Notes: generated by a model from the letters alone, not told the origin. A stretch of DNA of 52,918 nt from Gammaproteobacteria bacterium (GCA_029883265.1 JAOUJM010000005.1:1-52918), one strand, 5' to 3'. Numbered from the stretch's first letter, positions 18,079 through 27,430 are shown. Numbers and translations are program-made.

Positions 18079-19020
18079 TTATTCAAGTTGTTTTGCCAAT
18101 TTTTCTGTCGCATGTATCAGCGCTTCTAGAATACCCTTGTCAGAAGCGGCATGACCCGCATCATCGACAATACAAAATTCAGCTTGTGGCCAGGCTTGAT
18201 GTAATTCCCAGGCTGATTCAAATGGACAAATCACATCATAACGCCCCTGCACAATTATACCAGGGATATCTATTAAACGATGGGTGTTGCGTAATATTTG
18301 CTCGGGTTCTAAAAAAGAATTATTCATAAAATAATGACATTCAATTCGTGCAACGGACAAAGCAGTAAATGGATCTGAAAAATGTTGTACCACACGTTTG
18401 CTCGATAACAAGGTTGCTGTACGCCCCTCCCATATTGACCAGGCACGGGCACAAGCCATTTGCGCAACTTCATCATCACCGGTTAAACGTTTGTAGTAAG
18501 CATTAACCAGGTCATGATGTTCATTTTGTGGTATGGGCGCAAGAAAATCTTGCCAGTAGTCGGTAAAAATTCGCGAAGCGCCTGATTGATAAAACCACTC
18601 AATTTCTTTAGGTCGACACATGAAAATGCCACGAACAATTAAGCCCATCACCCGACTCGGGTAGGTTTGCGCATATACTAAACCTAAGGTCGATCCCCAA
18701 GAGCCTCCAAATACAACCCATTGTTCAATACTTAAATATTGACGAATAATTTCAATATCATCAACCAAGGCTTGAGTGGTATTGCCTTCCAACTCGGCAT
18801 GAGGTGTGGATTGACCACAACCACGCTGGTCAAACAAAATAATTCGATATTTTTCTGGATTGAATAAACGGCGGTGATAATGTTCAGTACCAGCCCCTGG
18901 ACCGCCATGAAGGAAAACCACAGGAATACCGCCAGGGTTACCACTCTCCTCTACATACAACTCATGCAGGTGATCAACTTTAATACGAAAGGTTTCGTTG
19001 GGGTGAATATCAGGAAACAC
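18079..19020 (-). CDS. pip: Proline iminopeptidase
   Basis: About 313 residues if GTG 19020 is the start, eight bases after AAGGAG; TTG 19026 is too close to it. An alpha/beta hydrolase of peptidase family S33: oxyanion motif FLHGGPGAG, DQRGCGQS, nucleophile Ser in GGSWGS, then GRYDVICPF (catalytic Asp) and DDAGHAASD (catalytic His). It removes N-terminal proline from peptides in the cytoplasm. Length and motifs match the family throughout. It is followed on the same strand 3-prime only by a convergent gene; the upstream neighbour is the hydrolase-OsmC fusion, 30 bases away, so they may share a transcript. Confidence 0.93.
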   Translation of the reverse strand: MFPDIHPNETFRIKVDHLHELYVEESGNPGGIPVVFLHGGPGAGTEHYHRRLFNPEKYRIILFDQRGCGQSTPHAELEGNTTQALVDDIEIIRQYLSIEQWVVFGGSWGSTLGLVYAQTYPSRVMGLIVRGIFMCRPKEIEWFYQSGASRIFTDYWQDFLAPIPQNEHHDLVNAYYKRLTGDDEVAQMACARAWSIWEGRTATLLSSKRVVQHFSDPFTALSVARIECHYFMNNSFLEPEQILRNTHRLIDIPGIIVQGRYDVICPFESAWELHQAWPQAEFCIVDDAGHAASDKGILEALIHATEKLAKQLE

Positions 19021-19052
19021 AGACAATCTCCTTAAAGACGATTTTGTTTATC

Positions 19053-20273
19053 TTACGACTTCAATTGAGTGGTGACTAGTGTTTCTGACCTAATGCTTTT
19101 ATGGACCGGGCAGCGATCGGCAATTTCTAACAAACGCTGACGCTGCTTATCGTCTATCGCACCGATTATTTCAATTTCCCGCTGAATATGGTCAATTTTT
19201 CCAGTTTTGCCCTGGCAGGTATCGCAATCTTCCGCGTGAATCTTTTCGTGCTTCAAAACCACACATATTTCTTCGACAGGGATTTTCTTGTGATCGGCGT
19301 ACATGCGTAAAGTGATAGCAGTGCAAGCGCCCAATGCGGCAATTAACAATTCATAAGGCGTTGGGCCAAAATTCTGTCCACCAAGACTTTTTGGTTCATC
19401 TGCAATTAAATCATGTCCATTGGCATTTATTTCGGTAAAATAATGATCCTCAGCAATGCGAACCACAACTCGTTCAGCTATTTTTTCTGGCTTCCTAGGC
19501 TTACGTGTATCTAGAGCTAAATAACGTGCGGCCCAACTGGCGATCACTCGTCCGACATAAAACGCATCTTCTTTTGAACTTAATAAATGATCGGCCTGAT
19601 CCAAGGATATGAAACTTTTTGGATGTTTAGCCGCACTAAATATACGCGAAGCATTTTCAATATCAACTGTGTTATCCACGGGCGAGTGCAAAATTAACAG
19701 TGCTTTTTGTAAATTCGAAATTGTGTCTAACATCGAGTGCTGCCGCAGATCATCAAGGAATTGTTTTTTAATGTTGAAATTCCGACCCCCGATATTAACC
19801 TGAGCAATACCTGTTTGTTCAATTTCAGTTTTAGCATTGGCTAATCGATGTTGCACATGCTCTGGGTCACAAGGCGAAGCGATGGTGACGATTGCTTTGC
19901 TGGATGCTATTTGTGTTGCCGCTATCAAAATAGCAGGGCCTCCCAAGGAATGACCGATTAACAGTTCAGGTGCTTGCCATTGTGACTGCATATAATCAGC
20001 AGCAGCAACAAGATCACTCACATTCGATGTGAAATTCGTATCTGCAAAATCGCCTTCACTTTCACCAAGCCCGGTGAAATCAAAGCGCATCACGGCAATA
20101 CCTTGTGCAACCAATGCACGGTTAATAAAACTGTTGGCCTTTAAATTTTTCGTGCAAGTGAAGCAATGAGCAAAAAGTGCATAAGCCACAGGTTTACCAT
20201 CGACTGGCCAGTCAATATAAGCGACTAATGTTTGGTTTTGAGCATTATTGAATTGGATTTTTTGCGAACGCAT
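19053..20273 (-). CDS. Bifunctional alpha/beta hydrolase-OsmC fusion protein
   Basis: About 406 residues from the ATG at 20273, preceded by AAAGGAT; a longer start at 20306 is unlikely. Residues 1-255 are a serine hydrolase with FAHCFTCTKNLKA, DFTGLGESEGDF, nucleophile motif LIGHSLGGPA and a final DQADHLL. The rest is an OsmC/Ohr domain with the two peroxidatic cysteines in ALGACTAITLRMYAD and DRCPVHKSI. OsmC proteins reduce organic hydroperoxides. The fusion is a known architecture, suggesting hydrolysis of an ester that carries or produces a peroxide, but the substrate is unknown. A terminator lies just upstream, so this gene should have its own promoter or be reached by readthrough from the Rrf2 gene. 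Confidence 0.9.
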   Translation of the reverse strand: MRSQKIQFNNAQNQTLVAYIDWPVDGKPVAYALFAHCFTCTKNLKANSFINRALVAQGIAVMRFDFTGLGESEGDFADTNFTSNVSDLVAAADYMQSQWQAPELLIGHSLGGPAILIAATQIASSKAIVTIASPCDPEHVQHRLANAKTEIEQTGIAQVNIGGRNFNIKKQFLDDLRQHSMLDTISNLQKALLILHSPVDNTVDIENASRIFSAAKHPKSFISLDQADHLLSSKEDAFYVGRVIASWAARYLALDTRKPRKPEKIAERVVVRIAEDHYFTEINANGHDLIADEPKSLGGQNFGPTPYELLIAALGACTAITLRMYADHKKIPVEEICVVLKHEKIHAEDCDTCQGKTGKIDHIQREIEIIGAIDDKQRQRLLEIADRCPVHKSIRSETLVTTQLKS

Positions 20274-20288
20274 ATTAAATCCTTTTAA

Positions 20289-20325
20289 ATAAAAAAAAGG
20301 CAACACGGCTAGGCTCCGTGTTGCC
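20289..20325 (-). terminator. Rho-independent terminator of the Rrf2-family gene
   Basis: In the minus direction GGCAACACGG and CCGTGTTGCC form a perfect 10-bp stem with a 7-base loop, followed by eight T. It lies 33 bases after the end of the regulator gene and just before the SD of the next gene, so partial readthrough or attenuation of the hydrolase-OsmC gene is possible. Confidence 0.9.
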
Positions 20326-20357
20326 CGATATCCTCCTCCCGGGGCTTATCGAATTCT

Positions 20358-20816
20358 TTATGCAGCAGCTACTTGGTTGTTAGTGTTAGTGCTGTCTGAG
20401 TCTTCGTTGTCACTAGCAGTGAAGAATTCACGGCCGGCTTCGTCTTCTACGCATTGTGAAAGTGTAATACCATCTAGGAACGAATAAAGATGACGGCTTA
20501 AACCGGCCCATTTTACATTGGGCTCGTAACCATCAGCACCACGTCCTAATTGTGGATGACTATCACCTAAAGCATCGATGACTTGCGCAATAGTCACATC
20601 CGCTGCGGGACGAGCAAGACGATAACCGCCACCAGGTCCACGAGTACCTTTGACTAAACCTGCATGACGCAATTCAGTAAAAATTTGCTCTAAATACGAA
20701 AGTGAAATATTTTGCTTCTGTGAAATTCCCGCGATGGTCAATGGACCAACACCAGAATGTATTGCCAGATCAATCATCGCTGTTACTGCGTAACGCGCCT
20801 TTGATGAAATTTTCAT
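20358..20816 (-). CDS. Rrf2-family regulator, IscR-like but without cluster cysteines
   Basis: 152 residues. The winged-helix start MKISSKARYAVTAMIDLA, the recognition part ISLSYLEQIF and the wing VKGTRGPGGGYRLAR match IscR closely. The segment that carries the three Cys ligands of the [2Fe-2S] cluster in IscR (between about 90 and 105) has none here. The only Cys is Cys122 in TLSQCVED. IscR binds type 2 sites in the apo form, so this protein could be a cluster-independent regulator. No isc or suf gene is next to it; the neighbours are an OsmC fusion and an ABC importer. A Ser/Asn/Asp-rich tail ends the protein. Confidence 0.85.
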   Translation of the reverse strand: MKISSKARYAVTAMIDLAIHSGVGPLTIAGISQKQNISLSYLEQIFTELRHAGLVKGTRGPGGGYRLARPAADVTIAQVIDALGDSHPQLGRGADGYEPNVKWAGLSRHLYSFLDGITLSQCVEDEAGREFFTASDNEDSDSTNTNNQVAAA

Positions 20817-21124
20817 TTAACTGTCCCCTTTAGCTTTGTCACATTCCATGTCAGGGTTAACGACAACCCCTTAAAAAACTGAGTAGGAGAAATGTAAACA
20901 TCTGTTTCTATTTCCCCTTGCCATTTAATGCTTACAGCATAGACCGAAATAATTGCGAATTCCGTAGGACACCTTGTTAAAAACCTATATATTACACTTG
21001 TTTACATTTTTTAAGGTATTCCTGAAACCTATGCCAATGGCTGTCACTTAAAAACGCCTTCTACTACAATTAATTAAAGGCTAAAATCCATTTTTAAATA
21101 TAAGCATAGCCATTAAGTTGGAAT
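20817..21124. other. Divergent intergenic region, regulator gene and ABC genes
   Basis: About 308 AT-rich bases with no gene. It should hold the promoters for the Rrf2 gene (minus) and the ABC operon (plus). No promoter could be chosen with confidence. Confidence 0.4.
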
Positions 21125-21916
21125 TTGCAAACCTTGGGCCGAAAATTGATCACAGCAACTCAACTCAATAAATCATTTTTAAAAAACAACATCTTAGTTA
21201 AAGCCTATGAAAATATTAATTTTGAAATTAGTGCTGGAGAGTTCGTTTGTATCGTCGGACCTAGTGGTTGCGGCAAAACCACGCTGCTTAGAACCATCGC
21301 CGGTTTAGATAAACAAACACAAGGTGAATTAAATTTTGCCACAAATAAAAAAAATGAAAAAAAAATCGGTATGGTTTTTCAGGAACATGGATTATTTCCA
21401 TGGATGTCTGTTTTTAACAACATTTTGTTTATATTAAAAAACAATTCGTCTTTAAGTAGCGACAAACAAATAGAAATCACCAATCAATATATTCACATCA
21501 TGGGATTAAGCGATTTTGCACATTATTATCCTAGTGAAATTTCTGGCGGTATGCGTCAACGAGTCAGCATTGCGCGATGCTTTGCCATTGACCCCGATTT
21601 GTTACTCATGGATGAACCGTTTGTATTTCTCGATTACCAAACTCGCATGCAATTGCACAACTTGTTATTGTCAATTTGGCGAGATAGTGGAAAGACAGTT
21701 TTGTTTGTCACCCACGATATCGAAGAAGCCGTGCTGCTAGCAGACCGTATCTTGGTCATGAATCATCAGCCAGGCACAATTGAGCAGGAAATTACTATCG
21801 ACTTAGCACGCCCGAGAGATGCGATTCTGACTCGCAAAGAAAGCAATTTTTTTCCATTGGTCACTCAGGTTTTAGATTTACTTTATGGCTCAAACACGGA
21901 TCACGCACATGTTTAA
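21125..21916 (+). CDS. ABC transporter ATP-binding protein (nitrate/sulfonate/taurine type)
   Basis: 263 residues from TTG 21125; no ATG lies before the Walker A motif, so a TTG start (this one or 21146) is required. Motifs: Walker A GPSGCGKTT, Q-loop GMVFQEHGLFPWMSV, signature SGGMRQRVSIAR, Walker B LLLMDEPF and switch His in THDIEEA. The FPW and MDEPF variants are typical of the SsuB/TauB/NrtD group. It couples ATP hydrolysis to import through the overlapping permease. Substrate is unknown, since no binding protein is present. Confidence 0.9.
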   Translation: MQTLGRKLITATQLNKSFLKNNILVKAYENINFEISAGEFVCIVGPSGCGKTTLLRTIAGLDKQTQGELNFATNKKNEKKIGMVFQEHGLFPWMSVFNNILFILKNNSSLSSDKQIEITNQYIHIMGLSDFAHYYPSEISGGMRQRVSIARCFAIDPDLLLMDEPFVFLDYQTRMQLHNLLLSIWRDSGKTVLFVTHDIEEAVLLADRILVMNHQPGTIEQEITIDLARPRDAILTRKESNFFPLVTQVLDLLYGSNTDHAHV

Positions 21917-22673
21917 CAACAGACTGTTGTATCTTTGGTCACCGCTGCTGCTCTTAAGCGGTTGGGAGTTGGCTGCTCGACTGGCATGGATTGATGCGCG
22001 TTTCTTCCCCGCACCGTTGACAATATTTCATTATTTGATTTTTATTAGTCCCGATGAGGGCATTTTTCAAGATGTCATTGCCAGTCTGAGTCGCATTTTT
22101 TTTGGTTATAGTTTAGGTGCATTTTTTGGTATAAGTTTGGGTATCGCCATGGGTTTGCATCGCCTGACTCGCCTAGGTTTATATCCACTTATAGCCGCCA
22201 CTTACCCTATTCCTAAGATTGCTATACTACCATTGATCATGTTGATATTTGGCATTGGTGAATTGTCTAAAATCATGGTCGTGGCCATCGGTAGTTTCTT
22301 TTTAATTTTACTCAATACCTTACACGGTGTTGACTCCATACAAAAAATACATCATGACGTATCGAGTGTTTATCGAATTCGCGGCTGGGCATATTTCCGT
22401 CATGTGATTTTCCCTGCGTGTTTACCGTCTATTTTTACCGGTTTAAAGCTCGCCATAGGCTATAGCCTCGTTATTGTCGTTGCTGCCGAATTTTCCGGTG
22501 CGAATAAAGGCATAGGCTATTTAATCTGGCAATCTTGGGAAACCTTTTCCATTCATGCTATGTATGCCGCTATTTTTGTAATCGGACTACTGGGGTTTTT
22601 ATTCGCCTATAGTATTGACTGGCTTGAACGCAAGATCGTACCCTGGCACACCAATAACAATAACTTATCTTAA
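21885..22673 (+). CDS. ABC transporter permease (SsuC/TauC type)
   Basis: 262 residues with about six membrane segments. The start at 21885 overlaps the ATPase gene by 32 bases; ATG 21909 is a shorter option with 8 bases of overlap. The ATPase-coupling EAA loop reads VYRIRGWAYFRHVIFPACLPSIFTGLKLAIGYS in the family position, with the typical A-P-S..TGL. It forms the membrane channel with the ATPase. The gene is followed by an unrelated lipoprotein gene, not a substrate-binding protein. Confidence 0.9.
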   Translation: MAQTRITHMFNNRLLYLWSPLLLLSGWELAARLAWIDARFFPAPLTIFHYLIFISPDEGIFQDVIASLSRIFFGYSLGAFFGISLGIAMGLHRLTRLGLYPLIAATYPIPKIAILPLIMLIFGIGELSKIMVVAIGSFFLILLNTLHGVDSIQKIHHDVSSVYRIRGWAYFRHVIFPACLPSIFTGLKLAIGYSLVIVVAAEFSGANKGIGYLIWQSWETFSIHAMYAAIFVIGLLGFLFAYSIDWLERKIVPWHTNNNNLS

Positions 22674-22757
22674 AACACAACAAATTCCTGAAGCGGGAAC
22701 CAATTCGTGCTATAAATAGTATTAACATTATAAAAAATTACTATTCGGGGTGGGAAA

Positions 22758-25094
22758 ATGAGGATGGGATGCCTCAAACAACGCTGTTTTGTGTTGTTGG
22801 TATTACTACTTCTAGGTGCGTGCGGCACACCAATAAATCAACAAGATTTAAGCTTGCGGATACTCAGTATTTCGCCTGAAAACGGCCGAGTTGATGTCGC
22901 TATAGATAGCAAAATCATCGTGAATTTTTCACGGCAACTTATTCCAAGCGAAGAAAATAGTTTTAGTGTCAGTTTACAGGCAATTAATTCCTTTGGCGGT
23001 TTTGAGCAATCAGCAAAATTAGACGTATTAGTTGAAGTCAATACTGCCCGCACTCAATTTATTATCACCCCTTACCAACACTTATCTAGTGATACTTTTT
23101 ATCGTTTTATGATCAGTAGTGATGTATTGGATGGTCAAACACAATACGGGGTTGAATTTCAGACATTAGCAAGCAATCCATTAACGATTGTGAATATCAG
23201 TCCTTATAATGGACAAACCAGTGTTGATGTTGGTACTCAAATTACAGTGAACTTATCGCGAGGATTAAGCGTTGCCGAATCAATCACATTTACTAGCTTA
23301 TTACATGAGATCAAAGAATTTGGTGGCAATGTTCAGCAGGCAGCACCGGTCTCGATTGCGGTTAAACTCAATGAAACTGCCAATCAATTCATTATTGAAC
23401 CGGTTAACGCACTCTCGGCCGATCATGTTTACCATTTCATTATTAGCAGCGAATTGCTCACTGACCAAACTCAACATCAAGTAGAATTTAGAACCTCGGC
23501 TATTAATCCACTACGAATTACACAGATCTCGCCAGAAAATGGTGCCACTGCTGTGCCCATTACGTCTGAGATTCAAATCTATTTTTCCCGTCCGGTAACG
23601 AATTTGGAATATCAAAGTTTTCAATATAGCTATTTAAATATAAACAATACTGGGTCCGATAATGTCAGCTTTACTCCCACACTTAATCAACAAAAATTAA
23701 CGATCGCTTCTACTGCGCCGCTTAATCTCGCCTCAACTTATCGTTTTAGTATTAGCAGTAATATCATGGAACAAACCAGCCATACAATTGAATTTCAAAC
23801 CGTAGTTAGTAATAGTGGACTAGAAGTAGTCAGCATTACGCCTGAGAACGGTAGTCTGCATATTCCTATTGTTAGTGACATCTTTGTATTGTTTAATCGA
23901 CCAATAAGTGAAACCGATATCGCTAGTTTTAACATCAAAATAGAAACTGTCATCACCGATCCAACGCAGGTGATATTACCAGGCACCACTCATTTTGGAT
24001 TGAATTACACACCGGGTAGTTCAATTCTCGTTGTTCAACCACAACATCCATTGGAATATGACAATGAATACCTATTCTCCGTTGATAGCAGCCGCTTTGC
24101 CAATAAAAAACAATATAGTTCCAAATTTTTAACCTATTTTAATGACATTTCCTATTACCAACGTTATAAGAAAAATGCAGAAACCCAATTAAACGAAATC
24201 GAATACTATGATCGGTATTTTCATGATCACCAAGGTCGGCGAACCCATCGTTTGCGCTACCATGCTGCAGGAAATGATGGTGTATGGTTAAACAATGACG
24301 ATAGTATATTTGCAGCTTATCGTTATGATCAGGATTTACGTGGCATGCGTACGCGGGTGAGCACATTCCAAAGCCCCGGCGTTGATGGTTTGTGGTTAAA
24401 TGAGGATGATATTGTTCATAGTTACCAATCAGAACTATACGATTTGTTTGGTAAACTCATAGGCACAGGTTTTTTTCGCGCCTTTGGTGATGACAGAAAA
24501 TGGTTTACCAGTGATGATGTGATGAGTAGTTATGATCAGCGCTGGATAGCTAATCCCGAAGAAATTCGTTGGGCTCGTTACGATAACCCTGGACTCGACA
24601 GCAATTGGTTACAATCCGAAGACAATGTGGTTCGTCATTTTTCTCGGCACATCTATAATAATATGCATCAAAAAGTTCGCCATATTTTTTATACTAACGC
24701 TGGCGCTGATTTGTCACCTTATACCAATGATGATGAAATCGGTTACTATCATGTATTCTATTACAACGAGCTTCAACTACGTGATCGTGAAATATGGTAC
24801 ACCCTGCCTGGTGATGATAACCGTTGGCAAACTGAAGATGATATTATTGCCATCTGTCATGTTTATAAATATGACCATCGTCATTTGGTTATCGGCTCAA
24901 CTCAATACAAACCGGGTTTAGATCAAACTTGCTTTACGGACGATGACGAACATTTTGTTTACCAAATAACAAATTATAATAATAATGCAAATCGAACCCA
25001 GCGAGTGGATTATGATGGGCCGGGTGACGATGGCATTTGGGGCAATACGAATGATGATATTCGTTATGTAACTCGTTTTAATTCGGAACATTAA
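22758..25094 (+). CDS. Lipoprotein with four Ig-like domains and Asp-rich repeats
   Basis: 778 residues; lipobox LLGAC gives Cys at about 22. Residues 30-455 contain four Ig-like (Big_5/SbsA-type) domains, each starting with a phrase like SISPENGRVDVAIDSKIIV and containing F-S-R-P/Q, with the family end pattern Y-x-F-x-I-S-S. From about 470 to the end there are about eight repeats of roughly 36 residues around P-G-x-D-G-x-W-x-x-x-D-D (for example PGVDGLWLNEDD, PGDDNRWQTEDD), which may bind calcium. An extracellular or outer-membrane structural role is inferred. It lies 84 bases after the permease gene; relation unknown. Confidence 0.75.
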   Translation: MRMGCLKQRCFVLLVLLLLGACGTPINQQDLSLRILSISPENGRVDVAIDSKIIVNFSRQLIPSEENSFSVSLQAINSFGGFEQSAKLDVLVEVNTARTQFIITPYQHLSSDTFYRFMISSDVLDGQTQYGVEFQTLASNPLTIVNISPYNGQTSVDVGTQITVNLSRGLSVAESITFTSLLHEIKEFGGNVQQAAPVSIAVKLNETANQFIIEPVNALSADHVYHFIISSELLTDQTQHQVEFRTSAINPLRITQISPENGATAVPITSEIQIYFSRPVTNLEYQSFQYSYLNINNTGSDNVSFTPTLNQQKLTIASTAPLNLASTYRFSISSNIMEQTSHTIEFQTVVSNSGLEVVSITPENGSLHIPIVSDIFVLFNRPISETDIASFNIKIETVITDPTQVILPGTTHFGLNYTPGSSILVVQPQHPLEYDNEYLFSVDSSRFANKKQYSSKFLTYFNDISYYQRYKKNAETQLNEIEYYDRYFHDHQGRRTHRLRYHAAGNDGVWLNNDDSIFAAYRYDQDLRGMRTRVSTFQSPGVDGLWLNEDDIVHSYQSELYDLFGKLIGTGFFRAFGDDRKWFTSDDVMSSYDQRWIANPEEIRWARYDNPGLDSNWLQSEDNVVRHFSRHIYNNMHQKVRHIFYTNAGADLSPYTNDDEIGYYHVFYYNELQLRDREIWYTLPGDDNRWQTEDDIIAICHVYKYDHRHLVIGSTQYKPGLDQTCFTDDDEHFVYQITNYNNNANRTQRVDYDGPGDDGIWGNTNDDIRYVTRFNSEH

Positions 25095-25109
25095 TTCAGT
25101 TATTTTCAA

Positions 25110-25613
25110 ATGTTATATTTCGCTTATGGCTCTAATATGTCGAGCAAACGATTTAAGACACGTGCTCCATCTGCACAATCAATCGCAATTGCAAGACTTT
25201 CCCATCACCAATTGAAATTTCATAAGAAGAGTTTGGTCGATGGCTCAGCTAAATGTGATGCATTCGAATCAGGCGTTGCTGCACATTTCATTTATGGCGT
25301 TGTTTATGAAATTGCGGAGCATGAAAAATCCTTGTTAGACAAAGTTGAAGGCTTGGGCAAAGGTTATGAGATCAAAACTACCTATGTACAATTCGGCCAC
25401 AATGAATTAGTCGAAGTATTTTTGTACTATGCAACTCATATTGAAGCCAACTTAAAACCTTTTCACTGGTATCGAGAGCACGTGCTGCAAGGTGCTTTGG
25501 AACATCATTTACCGTTGGAATATATTGAAGGAATTAAGTCAGTTAGAGTAATGAATGATTTAAATGAGGCACGAACAAAAACTGAATTGCAAATCTATTC
25601 CTGCAACCAATAA
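25110..25613 (+). CDS. Gamma-glutamylcyclotransferase-like protein
   Basis: 167 residues. The N-terminus MLYFAYGSNMSSKRF carries the YGSN motif that binds the gamma-glutamyl group, and the fold continues with YGVVYEIAEHEKSLLDKVEG, whose Glu (in KVEG) matches the catalytic acid of the family. Related enzymes release 5-oxoproline from gamma-glutamyl peptides. The substrate is not known. It starts 15 bases after the lipoprotein stop, and its end overlaps the convergent apbE gene by 19 bases. Confidence 0.8.
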   Translation: MLYFAYGSNMSSKRFKTRAPSAQSIAIARLSHHQLKFHKKSLVDGSAKCDAFESGVAAHFIYGVVYEIAEHEKSLLDKVEGLGKGYEIKTTYVQFGHNELVEVFLYYATHIEANLKPFHWYREHVLQGALEHHLPLEYIEGIKSVRVMNDLNEARTKTELQIYSCNQ

Positions 25614-26494
25614 TTAATTTCTTGGGCATCAAGAAATTCCCGCGCCAGCTCACCTTCCAACATTGCAAATGTTGCTAACATTCCTGCTTCAATACAGGTG
25701 TCCGCTAGCACAGTTACCGCACGTGCCGCGTTTTTTACAGGCCAGCCGGTTTGTGGATTTAGAATATGCGAGTAACGCACACCATCCTTGAGTAAAAATC
25801 GACGGGCATCACCACTGGTGGCTAAGCCGCCGCGACTGATACGAAATTCACCAACGCTGTGCAATCCCGTGGCTTTCGCATCGTCAACACCTATGCGCCA
25901 CTCGCTACCATCTGCGCGCGGTCCACTAACAAATATATCACCACCAAAATTCACTAACACCGAGCCTTGATTATTTTCGGCCAACATTAATGCGGTACGA
26001 TCAACTGCATATTCTTTCCCAATCCCCCCCAAATCAATTTCCATTCCTGCAGGTAATTGCACATAAGGCGCTTGCCATCGTACTTTTTGCCAACCTATTT
26101 TCTCCAAAAGTGAATTTATTCTTTCTTGAGTTGGAATATTATCCGAGCCATCAAATTTCCAAGCGGCGCGTAACACTCCAGAGGTGACATCGAATTTGCC
26201 TTCGCTAAGTTGAAAACATTGATCGGCATAATCAAGTAGCCGTGCGGTTTCGTCATCGACTTTTATGGCTTCACCTTGTGCATTATTGATTTTGAAAATA
26301 ATATTATCATCGCGATAGCGACTGAATTTTTCTTCGATACGTTTAGCTTCATGAAAAGCCAAGTCCAACATGCGTGCACTTTTTTTACGTGACGGGTTCG
26401 TCATAAACACTTCACACGGACAGGCCATGGCGCTAAAACTACCGCGCCAACCTTCTTCTACACGATTTAGACGATATAAAGATTTGGTATACAT
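25595..26494 (-). CDS. apbE: FAD:protein FMN transferase (ApbE)
   Basis: 299 residues; AGGA sits before the ATG at 26494. ApbE motifs are clear: GKFDVTSGVLRAAW, IDLGGIGKEYAVD, VNFGGDIFVSG, ATSGDARRF, YSHILNPQTG and ADTCIEAGMLATFAM. ApbE transfers FMN from FAD to Thr in flavoproteins such as NqrB/C or RnfD/G. Typical ApbE is a lipoprotein or has a signal peptide; this one starts MYTKSLYRLNRVEEG with no lipobox or signal, so it may act in the cytoplasm. It lies 3 bases after the AEC transporter gene, so the two form an operon. Confidence 0.9.
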   Translation of the reverse strand: MYTKSLYRLNRVEEGWRGSFSAMACPCEVFMTNPSRKKSARMLDLAFHEAKRIEEKFSRYRDDNIIFKINNAQGEAIKVDDETARLLDYADQCFQLSEGKFDVTSGVLRAAWKFDGSDNIPTQERINSLLEKIGWQKVRWQAPYVQLPAGMEIDLGGIGKEYAVDRTALMLAENNQGSVLVNFGGDIFVSGPRADGSEWRIGVDDAKATGLHSVGEFRISRGGLATSGDARRFLLKDGVRYSHILNPQTGWPVKNAARAVTVLADTCIEAGMLATFAMLEGELAREFLDAQEINYWLQE

Positions 26495-26497
26495 ACA

Positions 26498-27430
26498 CTA
26501 CATCCTGAACTGCTGCGCATGCAAAATAGAAAACCAAATAGGTAATGTGAGCATACTAAGAACGGTGGTAATCGTAACCGCGAGTGCAAAGGTTTTAGTA
26601 TGTAAACCAAAACGGTCGCATATCACCAAACCTAGCAACATACTCGGCATTGCTGCTTCTAATACAATCACCGTTAGAATTTTTTGCTCAACACCTAATT
26701 GTCCACCAAACCACCACACACCAATTGGCACAATCATCAACTGCACCACAACCACAATCATTATATAACCCAAACTTTTAACAGAGTCTTCGGGCAAAAA
26801 TAAACTCATGCCCAAGGAAATCAACATTAATAAGGATACCCCTGCCGCCAACAAACCTAACCATTCTTCTAGCACTTGTGGAAACGGTACAGAAAAAATA
26901 TTCAAAATGACTGCAATCAGCGCAGCCCAAAGCGCTGGCACTCGCATAAGACCAGCAAGAATACTGTTTTCAGATTTTTGACCACCACAATATTGCGCCA
27001 TGATCACGCCAAGGGTTAGCAGCATTGGCGTGGTCGCAAACAAATCGTATTGAATAGCGAACACTTGAGTCCAATTACCCAAGGTGGCTTGCAATACGGG
27101 TAAACCTAAATAAGTCGCATTTGGAAACGCTGATGCTAGAATCAAGGCTCCACCGATATGTTTAGGTAGTTTGAGAAAAAAACATAATAAGGCTGTAATT
27201 CCACCACCGATAATAACACCGCTCATGGCCAAACCTGCGATATGCAAGGAATCGATTCCAAGCGGTGCTTGCCATAAAACCTTTAATACCAATGCAGGCA
27301 AGAGTAAAAAGTAAACTAAATCACCGAGGGATTTACGCACTAATTCCGGTTCCAGTTTACCAGGCGAAATAATACGCCAAACAGTGCCGCAGGCGATGAG
27401 TGCTGCCATTTTGCTAAGGATAATAAGCAT
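26498..27430 (-). CDS. AEC-family (auxin efflux carrier/malonate) transporter
   Basis: 310 residues with about ten hydrophobic segments and no signal peptide. The layout of five plus five helices with a proline in helix 4 (SAFPNATYLGLPVLQA) and the second-half AAMPSMLLGLVICDRFG is typical of the AEC family, which includes malonate and auxin carriers. The substrate cannot be inferred. It is the first gene of a two-gene unit with apbE. Confidence 0.85.
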   Translation of the reverse strand: MLIILSKMAALIACGTVWRIISPGKLEPELVRKSLGDLVYFLLLPALVLKVLWQAPLGIDSLHIAGLAMSGVIIGGGITALLCFFLKLPKHIGGALILASAFPNATYLGLPVLQATLGNWTQVFAIQYDLFATTPMLLTLGVIMAQYCGGQKSENSILAGLMRVPALWAALIAVILNIFSVPFPQVLEEWLGLLAAGVSLLMLISLGMSLFLPEDSVKSLGYIMIVVVVQLMIVPIGVWWFGGQLGVEQKILTVIVLEAAMPSMLLGLVICDRFGLHTKTFALAVTITTVLSMLTLPIWFSILHAQQFRM

